From NCBI RefSeq assembly GCF_018141105.1, contig NZ_CP054839.1, positions 2,728,001 to 2,792,000 of the forward strand: a stretch of 64,000 nucleotides of DNA. Reading direction: 5' to 3'. Positions within the stretch are counted from its first letter, which is position 1; each line of letters starts with the position of its first letter. A program made the position numbers and the translations under genes. Below the pieces are notes generated by a model. That model saw nothing but the letters and a program-made list of their open reading frames with translations. It had not been told where the DNA came from and ran no database searches. Positions 57,351 through 64,000 of the stretch are shown piece by piece. Source of the stretch: Saccharopolyspora erythraea (lineage in GTDB: Bacteria; Actinomycetota; Actinomycetes; Mycobacteriales; Pseudonocardiaceae).

Positions 57351-57366
57351 GGGAGGACCGAGATCC

Positions 57367-58140
57367 ATGGCGACTGTGCTGGCGTTGCACGCCCATCCCG
57401 ACGACGAGGTGTTCATGACCGGCGGCACGCTCGCCCGTGCCGCCGCCGAGGGGCACCGGGTGGTCGTCGTGGTCGCGACCGACGGCGTCGTGCACGCGGG
57501 CACCGAGCGGGTGCCGAGCCGCCTGGACGAGCTGCGGGCGAGTGCGCGGGCCCTCGGCGTCGCGCGCGTCGTGCACCTCGGCTACGCCGACAGCGGGCAC
57601 GGCGAGGTGTTGTTCCCGGACCCGCCGGGGCGGACGCGGTTCGTGCGGGCGGGCACGGCCGAAGCCGCCGAGCGGCTGGCCGCCGTCCTGCGCGAGGAGG
57701 AGGTGCGGATGCTGCTGAGCTACGACGGCAACGGCGGCTACGGCCACCGCGACCACGTGAAGGTGCACGAGGTGGGCAAGCTCGCCGCGGAGCTGGCCGG
57801 CGTCCCGCGCGTGCTGGAGGCGACGATGCCGCGCGACGGCGTCGCCCGGCTGCTGGGACTGGCGCGCCTGCTGCGGCTGCCGGTGCGCTTCGACCCCGCC
57901 GCCCTGGACCACGCCTACAGCCCGCGCGCCGCGATCACGCACCGGATCGACGTGCGGCGCTTCGCGCGCCAGAAGCGCGCCGCCCTGGCCGCCCACCGGT
58001 CGCAGGTGCACGGCACCGGGCGCCTCTCGCCGCTCCTGCGGTTGCTGATCCGGCTCCCGCTGCCGGTGTTCGCGCTGCTGCTCGGCCGGGAGTGGTTCAT
58101 CGACGCCTCGCCGGTGCGGCAGGCCGCCCCGGTCTCCTAG
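57367..58140 (+). CDS. PIG-L family deacetylase
   Basis: This encodes 257 residues. Zinc motif LALHAHPDDEVFMTGGTLARAAAEGH (AHPDDE at residues 9-14), then VVVATDGVVH, and the third-ligand region YGHRDHVKVHEVG. PIG-L/LmbE enzymes remove N-acetyl groups from sugars such as GlcNAc-inositol (mycothiol path) or antibiotic precursors; the exact substrate is unknown. ATG 57367 has GGGAGGA about 10 bases before. Its stop overlaps that of the convergent AraC gene by two bases. Confidence 0.9.
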   Translation: MATVLALHAHPDDEVFMTGGTLARAAAEGHRVVVVVATDGVVHAGTERVPSRLDELRASARALGVARVVHLGYADSGHGEVLFPDPPGRTRFVRAGTAEAAERLAAVLREEEVRMLLSYDGNGGYGHRDHVKVHEVGKLAAELAGVPRVLEATMPRDGVARLLGLARLLRLPVRFDPAALDHAYSPRAAITHRIDVRRFARQKRAALAAHRSQVHGTGRLSPLLRLLIRLPLPVFALLLGREWFIDASPVRQAAPVS

Positions 58141-59129
58141 GCCCGGATGTCCTCGGTCCTGGTGCGGAAGGTCCGCCGGTAGGCGATCGGCGTGGTGCCC
58201 AGCTTCCGCCGCAGGTGCGCCCGCAGGGACGAGCCGCTGCCCAGGCCGGACTGCTCGGCGACCCTGTCGACGGCCAGGTCCGTGGACTCCAGCAGCCGCC
58301 GGGCGTGCTCGATGCGCTGCTGGAGCAGCCAGTCCAGCGGGCTGCACCCGGTCTCGGCGCGGAACTTCCTGGCGAAGGTGCGCACGCTCATCCCGGCCCG
58401 CTCGGCCATGGCCGCCAGCGTGAGCGGCTCGGCGAGCCGCTCGAGCATCCACTCGCGCGCCGCGGCGGTGCCGCCGCCGGTGGCCTCGGGCAGCGGGCGC
58501 TCGATGAACTGCGACTGCCCGCCCTCGCGCCACGGCGGCACGACGCTGCGGCGGGCGGCCCGGTTGGCGACCTCGCTGCCGTGGTCGCGGCGGATGACGT
58601 GCAGGCACAGGTCGATCCCGGCGGCCACGCCCGCCGAGGTCAGCACGTCGCCGTCGTCGACGAACAGCACGTCCGGGTGCAGGTCCACGGCGGGGTAGAG
58701 GCGGCGGAAGTGGTCCACGTGGGCCCAGTGCGTGGTCGCGGGACGGCCGTCGAGCAGCCCGGCCGCGGCCAGCACGTAGGCGCCGGTGCAGATCGACATG
58801 ATGCGGGTGCGGTCGGGCAGCGCCGCGAAGTAGCCGGCGAGGTCGGCGGGCAGGGTCCCGTCGGTGCACGGCCCGGCGACGTAGGTGCCGGGCACGATCA
58901 GGGTGTCCGCCAGGAAGTCCCGGTCGACCTCGGGCAGCACGGAGTAGCCCGAAGAGGTGCGGATGGGGCCGCCGTCGAGGCTGCCGACGCGCACGTCGTA
59001 GAGCCGCTCGCCGTCGGCGCCCTCGGCCTTGGCCAGGATCTGTGAGGGGATCGTCAGGTCGAAGCCGACGACCTCGGACACACCCAGCACCAGCACGCGG
59101 TGGGCGGACGTGCGCGACTCAGCAGCCAT
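58137..59129 (-). CDS. GlxA-type regulator: DJ-1/PfpI domain plus AraC helix-turn-helix
   Basis: This encodes 330 residues. Residues ~10-180 are a DJ-1/PfpI-like domain (VLVLGVSEVVGFDLTIPSQIL, DTLIVPGTYVAG, IMSICTGAYVLAAAGLLDGRPATTHWAHVDHF, the SICTGA nucleophile elbow). Residues ~225-330 are AraC DNA-binding (LTLAAMAERAGMSVRTFARKFRAETGCSPLDWLLQQRIEHARRLLE, then VDRVAEQSGLGSGSSLRAHLRRKLG). It is divergent from an MFS transporter gene, with an inverted repeat between, and probably regulates it. Confidence 0.93.
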   Translation of the reverse strand: MAAESRTSAHRVLVLGVSEVVGFDLTIPSQILAKAEGADGERLYDVRVGSLDGGPIRTSSGYSVLPEVDRDFLADTLIVPGTYVAGPCTDGTLPADLAGYFAALPDRTRIMSICTGAYVLAAAGLLDGRPATTHWAHVDHFRRLYPAVDLHPDVLFVDDGDVLTSAGVAAGIDLCLHVIRRDHGSEVANRAARRSVVPPWREGGQSQFIERPLPEATGGGTAAAREWMLERLAEPLTLAAMAERAGMSVRTFARKFRAETGCSPLDWLLQQRIEHARRLLESTDLAVDRVAEQSGLGSGSSLRAHLRRKLGTTPIAYRRTFRTRTEDIRA

Positions 59130-59145
59130 GGCAAGATCCTGCCAT
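59128..59145. promoter_or_regulatory. Inverted repeat ATGGCA-N6-TGCCAT between divergent regulator and MFS genes
   Basis: ATGGCA (59128-59133) and TGCCAT (59140-59145) are perfect inverted arms around 6 bases; the left arm covers the regulator start codon and an ATATAT run (59144-59149) adjoins the right arm. Possible autoregulatory operator. Confidence 0.45.
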
Positions 59146-59201
59146 ATATTGGCCGCCCGGCCACTCGTCGGCACCGGCCCTCGTCGCCGAAGGTGTTGCA
59201 C

Positions 59202-60497
59202 GTGATCGAAACGTCCCCTGAAGTGCGGCGCTTCCACCCCGCGTGGTGGGTCGCCGCGGTCGCGTTCGTCGCCCTGCTGGGAGCGGCCGCGTTCCGCTCG
59301 GTGCCGGGTGTGCTCATGAACCCGCTGCACCACGAGTTCGGCTGGCCGCACGGCACGATCTCGCTCGCTGTGTCGCTCAACCTCCTCCTCTACGGCCTGA
59401 CCGCGCCGTTCGCCGCGGCGCTGATGGCGCGCTTCGGCATCCGGGTCGTGACGGTGTGCGCGCTGCTGCTCGTCGCGACCGGCAGCGGGCTCACCGTGTT
59501 CATGACCGCGAGCTGGCAGCTGGTGCTCTGCTGGGGGCTGCTGGTCGGGCTGGGCACCGGGTCGATGGCGCTGGCGTTCGTGTCCACGGTGGTCGACCGC
59601 TGGTTCGTCGCCCGGCGCGGCCTGGTGAGCGGGGTGCTGACCGCGGCCAGCGCCACCGGACAGCTGGTCTTCCTGCCGCTGGTGGCCCACCTGGCCGGGG
59701 CCTACGGCTGGCGCTCGGCCTCCCTGCTGGTCACCGCAGCGGCGCTGGCCATCGTGCCGCTGGTCTGGCTCCTGCTGCGCGACCGCCCCGCCGACGTGGG
59801 GGTGCTGGCCTACGGGGCGAGCGAACCGCTGCCCGAACCGCGCACCGGCAACGCCGCGGCGGCCGCGCTCACCGCGCTGCGCGACGCGGCGCACACGCCC
59901 GCCTTCTGGCTGCTGGCGGCCGCGTTCGCGATCTGCGGGGCGAGCACGAACGGTCTGGTCAACACCCACTTCGTGCCCGCGGCGCACGACCACGGCATGC
60001 CGCAGACCACGGCCGCGGGCCTGCTCGCGGTGATCGGCGTGTTCGACGTGGCGGGCACGGTGCTCTCCGGCTGGCTGACCGACCGGTTCAACCCGCGGAT
60101 CCTGCTGGCCGTCTACTACACCCTGCGCGGTGCGTCGCTGTTCGTCCTGCCGCAGCTCTTCGCGCCCACGCCGGGAGCGCAGATGGTGCTGTTCGTGGTC
60201 TTCTACGGCCTGGACTGGATCGCCACCGTGCCGCCGACGATGGCGCTGTGCCGCGAGCACTTCGGCCCGCGGGCCTCGGTCGTCTTCGGGTGGGTGTTCG
60301 CCTCGCACCAGATCGGCGCGGCGGCCATCGCGAGCATCGCCGGAGTGGTCCGCGACCAGTTCGGCGACTACGCCGCCGCCTGGTACGGGGCGGGACTGCT
60401 GTGCCTGCTCGCCACGGCGTTCTCGCTGTCGGTCCGCAAGGCCCGGCCCGTCCCGCATGCCGAGCCGGGCAAGGAACCGGCGGCCACCGGGCGGTGA
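59202..60497 (+). CDS. MFS transporter
   Basis: This encodes 431 residues with 12 hydrophobic segments. Typical MFS features: GWPHGTISLAVSLNLLLYGLTAPFAAALMARFGIR between helices 2 and 3 (with a G-x-x-x-A/D-R-F motif), ASTVVDRWFVARRGLVSGVLTAASATGQLVFLPL after helix 4/5, VLSGWLTDRFNPR between helices 8 and 9. It resembles oxalate/formate-type or monocarboxylate-type transporters. GTG 59202 has GAAGGTG 6 bases before. Substrate unknown; control by the divergent GlxA-type regulator is inferred. Confidence 0.88.
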   Translation: MIETSPEVRRFHPAWWVAAVAFVALLGAAAFRSVPGVLMNPLHHEFGWPHGTISLAVSLNLLLYGLTAPFAAALMARFGIRVVTVCALLLVATGSGLTVFMTASWQLVLCWGLLVGLGTGSMALAFVSTVVDRWFVARRGLVSGVLTAASATGQLVFLPLVAHLAGAYGWRSASLLVTAAALAIVPLVWLLLRDRPADVGVLAYGASEPLPEPRTGNAAAAALTALRDAAHTPAFWLLAAAFAICGASTNGLVNTHFVPAAHDHGMPQTTAAGLLAVIGVFDVAGTVLSGWLTDRFNPRILLAVYYTLRGASLFVLPQLFAPTPGAQMVLFVVFYGLDWIATVPPTMALCREHFGPRASVVFGWVFASHQIGAAAIASIAGVVRDQFGDYAAAWYGAGLLCLLATAFSLSVRKARPVPHAEPGKEPAATGR

Positions 60498-60523
60498 CGC
60501 CGCGCGCCGCTCCCGGTGCGGAC

Positions 60524-61051
60524 TCAGGCCAGCATGTCGAGCTCGAGCAGCGTCGCGTCGAGCGCGCCCTCCAGCACCAGCAGCCTGCGCTTGGCCTCGA
60601 GGCCGGGCCCGAAGCCGCCCAGCCCGCCGCCGCTGGCCACCACCCGGTGGCAGGGCACCACGATCGGCACCGGGTTGCTGCCCATGATGGTCCCGACCGC
60701 GCGGGCGGCCTCCGGGCGACCGGCGAGCCGCGCCAGCTCCCGGTAGCTCAGCGTGCGTCCGAAGGGGACCTGCTCGTGGAGGGTCCGCAGCACCTGCAGC
60801 CGCAGCCCTTCGACGTTCGACCAGTCGACGGGCAGGTCGAACTCGCGTCGCCGGCCCGCGAAGTACTCCTCGAGCTGGGCACCCGCCCGCAGGGCCGGCT
60901 CGCCGGACTCGACCAGCACGGCCTCGGCGTACCGCGGCAGCACCTGCTCCGGTCCCCCGAAGCACACCTGCACCAGTCCGGCTTCGCCCGCCACCGCGGT
61001 CACCTCGCCGACCGGGCCGCGCACCGCCGTCCAGGACAACTCCGTCCGCAT
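60524..61051 (-). CDS. ogt: Methylated-DNA--protein-cysteine methyltransferase
   Basis: This encodes 175 residues. The active-site motif is [32 protein letters not shown] with Cys134; [34 protein letters not shown] is the DNA-binding helix-turn-helix. It repairs O6-methylguanine by moving the methyl group to its own cysteine. ATG 61051 follows a TAACCT box by 7 bases and lacks a ribosome site (leaderless); GTG 61075 is an alternative. It is divergent from pepQ. Confidence 0.95.
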   Translation of the reverse strand: MRTELSWTAVRGPVGEVTAVAGEAGLVQVCFGGPEQVLPRYAEAVLVESGEPALRAGAQLEEYFAGRRREFDLPVDWSNVEGLRLQVLRTLHEQVPFGRTLSYRELARLAGRPEAARAVGTIMGSNPVPIVVPCHRVVASGGGLGGFGPGLEAKRRLLVLEGALDATLLELDMLA

Positions 61052-61058
61052 GCACCGC

Positions 61059-61064
61059 AGGTTA
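61059..61064 (-). promoter_or_regulatory. -10 box of a leaderless MGMT transcript
   Basis: On the minus strand TAACCT fits TANNNT and lies 7 bases before the ATG. Confidence 0.45.
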
Positions 61065-61175
61065 GCCGTGCCCACCGACGATGCCGCCCAGCCGCGATCC
61101 GGGACGCCGCGACCAGCGGTTGGCGGCTTTGCGCCGAGAGCCCTTCGACCGCGGTCGGCGGGCGCGTCCAGCCGT

Positions 61176-61181
61176 TAGGCT
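61176..61181 (+). promoter_or_regulatory. -10 box of a leaderless pepQ transcript
   Basis: TAGGCT fits TANNNT and lies 7 bases before the ATG at 61189, with no ribosome site between. Confidence 0.5.
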
Positions 61182-61188
61182 GCGTTCC

Positions 61189-62298
61189 ATGTCCGAAACG
61201 CACGCCCGTCGCCGCCACGACCTGCGCACCGGCCTCCGCGAACGCGAGCTGGACGCGATGCTGGTGACCGACCTGCTCAACGTCCGCTACCTCACCGGCT
61301 TCACCGGTTCCAACGCCGCCCTGGTGGTGCACGCAGCGGACGAGCCCGGTGCGGAGGCCCGCACCGTCTTCTGCACTGACGGCCGGTACCTGACCCAGGC
61401 CGCCGCCGAGGTCCCCGACCTGGAGCAGGTCATCGAGCGGGCGAGCGCGCTGGCGCTGGCCGAGCGGATCGCCGCCGACGCGGGCGCCCACAGCCGGACC
61501 GGTTTCGAGAGCCACCACGTGACCGTCGACGGCCGTGACGTGCTGGCCGAGGCCGCTGGCGCGGCCGAGCTGGTGCGCGCCCCGGGGCTGGTCGAGCGGC
61601 TGCGGCTGATCAAGGACGAGGCCGAGATCGACGCGCTGCGGATGGCCTGCGCGGCCGCGGACCGGGCGCTGGCCGACCTCATCGAGCACGGCGGCCTGCG
61701 GCCCGGGCGCACCGAGCTGGAGGTGGCCCGCGAGCTCGAGGGCCGCATGCTCGACCACGGCGCCGCCGGGCCGTCGTTCGACACCATCGTCGCCGCGGGC
61801 GCCAACTCCGCGGTGCCCCACCACCGGCCCACCGACGCGGCGCTGGCCCCCGGCGACTTCGTCAAGATCGACTTCGGCGCGCTGGTCGACGGCTACCACT
61901 CCGACATGACCCGGACGCTGGTGCTGGGCAGGCCCGCGCAGTGGCAGCAGGAGATCTACGAGCTCGTGCTCGCCGCCCAGACCGCGGGCCGGGACGCGGT
62001 GGCCGTCGACGCCGACGTCCGCGAGGTCGACACCGCCGCCCGCGCGGTGATCGAGGAGGCCGGCTACGGCGACCGGTTCCTGCACGGCCTGGGTCACGGC
62101 GTGGGCCTGGAGATCCACGAGGCACCGGCGTTGTCCCAGCGGGGAGACGGTAGAATCGCCGCCGGGATGGCGGTCACCGTCGAGCCCGGCGTCTACCTGC
62201 CGGAGCGTGGCGGCGTCCGCATCGAGGACACACTGGTCGTGCGTCCTGGCACGCCGGAGCTCCTCACCTTGACGACGAAGGAGCTCATCGCCGTCTGA
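61189..62298 (+). CDS. pepQ: Xaa-Pro peptidase (M24B)
   Basis: This encodes 369 residues. The N-terminal creatinase domain ([25 protein letters not shown]) is followed by the pita-bread M24 domain with the five metal ligands in [20 protein letters not shown] (two Asp), [17 protein letters not shown] (His), [10 protein letters not shown] (Glu) and GVRIEDT (Glu). It removes an N-terminal residue before proline or splits Xaa-Pro dipeptides. pepQ-efp-nusB order is conserved in actinobacteria. Confidence 0.94.
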   Translation: MSETHARRRHDLRTGLRERELDAMLVTDLLNVRYLTGFTGSNAALVVHAADEPGAEARTVFCTDGRYLTQAAAEVPDLEQVIERASALALAERIAADAGAHSRTGFESHHVTVDGRDVLAEAAGAAELVRAPGLVERLRLIKDEAEIDALRMACAAADRALADLIEHGGLRPGRTELEVARELEGRMLDHGAAGPSFDTIVAAGANSAVPHHRPTDAALAPGDFVKIDFGALVDGYHSDMTRTLVLGRPAQWQQEIYELVLAAQTAGRDAVAVDADVREVDTAARAVIEEAGYGDRFLHGLGHGVGLEIHEAPALSQRGDGRIAAGMAVTVEPGVYLPERGGVRIEDTLVVRPGTPELLTLTTKELIAV

Positions 62299-62381
62299 GC
62301 GCGACGTGCGCCCCGCGTCGGCAGCACGCCAACGCGCCGATGAGAAACACCGCAGCCATCACCACAGGAGAGACCCCGAAC

Positions 62382-62948
62382 GTGGCTTCCACGAACGATC
62401 TGAAGAACGGACTGGTGCTCAACCTCGACGGCCAGCTCTGGTCCGTCGTGAACTTCCAGCACGTCAAGCCCGGCAAGGGCGGCGCTTTCGTGCGCACCAC
62501 CCTGAAGAACGTGCTCTCGGGCAAGGTTGTGGACAAGACCTTCAACGCGGGCGTGAAGGTCGACACCGCCAACGTCGACCGCCGCGAGATGACCTACCTC
62601 TACAACGACGGCACCGACTACGTCTTCATGGACCCCGACACCTACGACCAGGTCGGCGTGGCCGCCTCGGTCGTCGGTGACGCGGCCAACTACATGCTGG
62701 AGAACAGCCAGGTCGTGGTCGCCCGCCACGACGACAACCCGCTCTACGTCGAGCTGCCCGCCTCGGTCGAGCTGAACATCCAGCACACCGACCCGGGCGT
62801 ACAGGGCGACCGCTCCACCGGCGGCACCAAGCCCGCCACCCTGGAGACCGGCGCCGAGATCCAGGTCCCGCTGTTCCTCAACACCGGCGACAAGGTGAAG
62901 GTCGACCCGCGCGACGGCCGTTACCTCGGCCGCGTCAGCACCAAGTGA
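62382..62948 (+). CDS. efp: Translation elongation factor P
   Basis: This encodes 188 residues. Domain I ([42 protein letters not shown]) carries the tip loop PGKGGA with Lys32; domain II and III follow ([54 protein letters not shown]). It rescues ribosomes stalled at polyproline. GTG 62382 has AGGAG 11 bases before. Confidence 0.97.
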   Translation: MASTNDLKNGLVLNLDGQLWSVVNFQHVKPGKGGAFVRTTLKNVLSGKVVDKTFNAGVKVDTANVDRREMTYLYNDGTDYVFMDPDTYDQVGVAASVVGDAANYMLENSQVVVARHDDNPLYVELPASVELNIQHTDPGVQGDRSTGGTKPATLETGAEIQVPLFLNTGDKVKVDPRDGRYLGRVSTK

Positions 62949-63014
62949 CGGCCCCTGTCGGCCCCGTCGGCGGCGCCCGCGCGAGGCGCGGCGCTGCCGG
63001 GAAGTGGGTGTGAG

Positions 63015-63461
63015 GTGGGCGCACGCAACAAGGCCCGCAAACGCGCGGTGGACGTGCTCTACGAGGCCGACCTGCGCGGGGAGGACGCGGTCACGCTGCT
63101 CTCCGGGCGGGTCGGCTCTCCGGACCTGCCGCCGGTCAACGACTACACGGTGACCCTGGTCGAGGGCGTCACCGCGAACCGGCAGCGCATCGACGAGCTG
63201 CTCGTCGAGCACGCCGAGGGCTGGACCCTGGCGCGGATGCCCGCGGTGGACCGCGCGGTGCTGCGGCTGGGGCTCTACGAGCTGCTGTGGCGCAGCGACG
63301 ACGTGCCCCCGGCGGTGGCCATCGACGAGGCGGTCGAGCTGGTCAAGGCGCTGTCGACCGACGACTCGCCGCGTTTCGTCAACGGCGTGCTCGGGCGCAT
63401 CGCCGGCATCGGCGACCGCCTGCGCAGCACGCTGCGCGGCGCGAACCCCGCCACCGAGTAG
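63015..63461 (+). CDS. nusB: Transcription antitermination factor NusB
   Basis: This encodes 148 residues. NusB is an all-helical protein that binds boxA RNA with NusE for rRNA antitermination. Signatures: GARNKARKRAVDVLYEADLRG (N-terminal arginine-rich helix), VEGVTANRQRIDELLVEHAEGWTLARMPAVDRAVLRLGLYELLWRSDDVPPAVAIDEAVELVKALSTDDSPRFVNGVLGRI. GTG 63015 follows a GTGAGGTG sequence with GGGAAG nearby. It is 66 bp after efp, likely in one operon. Confidence 0.96.
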   Translation: MGARNKARKRAVDVLYEADLRGEDAVTLLSGRVGSPDLPPVNDYTVTLVEGVTANRQRIDELLVEHAEGWTLARMPAVDRAVLRLGLYELLWRSDDVPPAVAIDEAVELVKALSTDDSPRFVNGVLGRIAGIGDRLRSTLRGANPATE

Positions 63462-63598
63462 CCGCGAGGGGTCGCGGGCGGGCGTGCCGCCCCGCGACCC
63501 GGCCCGGCGCCGCCGGCGGGTCGGCAGGAAGCTGACCAGGGGAGAAACGCGGCATCGAGGCCGCTCCCGCGCCGACGGGAGCGAACGATGGCACAACG

Positions 63599-63636
63599 GC
63601 GGAGGCCCACCCGATCGGGTGGGCCTCCGCTATTTC
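63599..63636. terminator. Intrinsic terminator between convergent nusB and bldD
   Basis: GCGGAGGCCCACCC (63599-63612) and GGGTGGGCCTCCGC (63617-63630) form a perfect 14-bp stem with loop GATC, followed on the plus strand by TATTTCGT. It is the last feature before the convergent bldD stop. Confidence 0.88.
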
Positions 63637-63637
63637 G

Positions 63638-64000
63638 TCACTCCTCCCGAGCCGGGCGCGCTTCGGGCGGAAGCACGCCCCAGTCGATGAGCTGCTCGGT
63701 GAGCTCGCCGGGTGTCATGTCGTAGATGATGGCCAGGGATCGCAGGTCCTCGGTGCGGATGGAGAGCACCTTGCCGTTGTAGTCGCCGCGCTGGCTCTGG
63801 ATGGTGGCCGCGTAGCGGGCCAGCGGGCCCACCTTCTCGGCCGGGAGCTGTTGCAGCCGCTCCAGGTTGATCACGACTTTGGTGGCGGGCTCGGCGCCGG
63901 AAGGCACCCGGCCCTCCGGGAGCAGCTCCGCGACCGGGACCCCGTAGAAGTCGGCCAGCTCGGCCAGCTTCTGCACGGTCACCGCGCGATCGCCACGTTC
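63638..64000 (-). CDS. bldD: Developmental regulator BldD, C-terminal part (cut by window edge)
   Basis: The visible 120 codons start in the end of the helix-turn-helix (ERGDRAVTVQKLAELADFYGVPVAELLP) and include the complete C-terminal c-di-GMP domain. The signature RGD-x8-RxxD is present (RGDYNGKVLSIRTED). BldD is the master repressor of actinomycete development; c-di-GMP binding makes it dimerise on DNA. The real start is beyond 64000 (frame is open to the edge); the GTG at 63982 is internal. Confidence 0.96.
   Translation of the reverse strand, partial: ERGDRAVTVQKLAELADFYGVPVAELLPEGRVPSGAEPATKVVINLERLQQLPAEKVGPLARYAATIQSQRGDYNGKVLSIRTEDLRSLAIIYDMTPGELTEQLIDWGVLPPEARPAREE

Larger units (their letters stand above)
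56928..57366. other. Intergenic region: GH64 promoter and operator, then tandem repeats
   Basis: The 439 bp between the divergent GH64 and PIG-L genes hold the GH64 promoter and operator on the left and two adjacent tandem-repeat arrays (57202-57341) on the right. No gene. Confidence 0.6.

Noticed and set aside
59130-61055. Extension of the GlxA-type regulator to a 972-codon minus-strand frame
   Set aside because: The added N-terminal part is antisense to the MFS gene and low-complexity; the regulator fold starts right after the ATG at 59129.

Overview
The window is chromosomal DNA from a high-GC actinomycete. GTG and TTG starts are common, junctions of the ATGA/GTGA type are frequent, and several genes start right after a TANNNT -10 box (leaderless). 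The gene order pdxT-yebC ... ruvCAB-yajC-secDF-apt-rel ... hisS ... aspS ... rarA ... alaS-ruvX-mltG-aroE ... aroC-aroK-aroB-aroQ ... pepQ-efp-nusB-bldD is the conserved actinobacterial core block. A BldD with its c-di-GMP signature, a DasR-like GntR regulator beside a split N-acetylglucosamine-type PTS, and many regulators point to a developing, mycelial actinomycete. The genus Saccharopolyspora (Pseudonocardiales) is my best guess. It is an inference from general resemblance, not a search result.

Layout. 1-5.1 kb is accessory: the end of an AraC regulator, a VOC protein, a divergent cupin regulator/azlCD pair, two tiny unknown genes and an amino acid permease. 5.1-21.9 kb is mostly housekeeping on the plus strand: pdxT, yebC, ruvCAB, yajC-secD-secF-apt-rel, an MBL hydrolase and hisS, broken by short minus-strand genes (methyltransferase, VOC protein, cyclophilin). 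22-24.2 kb holds a YibE/F membrane protein with a very long low-complexity N-terminus, divergent from a radical-SAM gene that carries a near-perfect SOS box. 25.3-28.4 kb and 30.2-31.3 kb are repeat-rich and nearly gene-free, interrupted by an XRE regulator and aspS. 31.3-38 kb has a kinase-like protein, a GNAT enzyme, a small secreted protein, a carbonic anhydrase-SulP pair and rarA. 38.2-49.7 kb has a small zinc ribbon, a 2-hydroxyacid dehydrogenase, the alaS cluster, a lipoprotein and the PTS locus. 49.9-53.9 kb is the aromatic pathway block. 54.2-61.1 kb is accessory: a secreted propeller lipoprotein, a Tat-exported GH64 glucanase, a PIG-L deacetylase, an AraC/DJ-1 regulator with a divergent MFS transporter, and MGMT. 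61.2-64.0 kb is pepQ-efp-nusB and the C-terminal part of bldD.

How the genes work together. RuvC, RuvA and RuvB process Holliday junctions. YajC, SecD and SecF assist the Sec translocon. AroE, AroC, AroK, AroB and AroQ cover five of the seven shikimate steps. HPr, EIIB, EIIA and EIIC form a PTS under a GntR regulator, with a dre-like operator in the divergent promoter region. Carbonic anhydrase plus SulP suggests bicarbonate handling.

The most useful non-obvious signals are regulatory or structural: SOS boxes before the radical-SAM gene and ruvC, paired palindromes at azlC, a LacI-type operator inside the GH64 promoter, very long perfect hairpins without T-tracts, and several short tandem-repeat arrays in intergenic DNA. 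I saw no CRISPR array, insertion sequence, prophage, rRNA or tRNA gene, and nothing that clearly amounts to a new multi-gene system.
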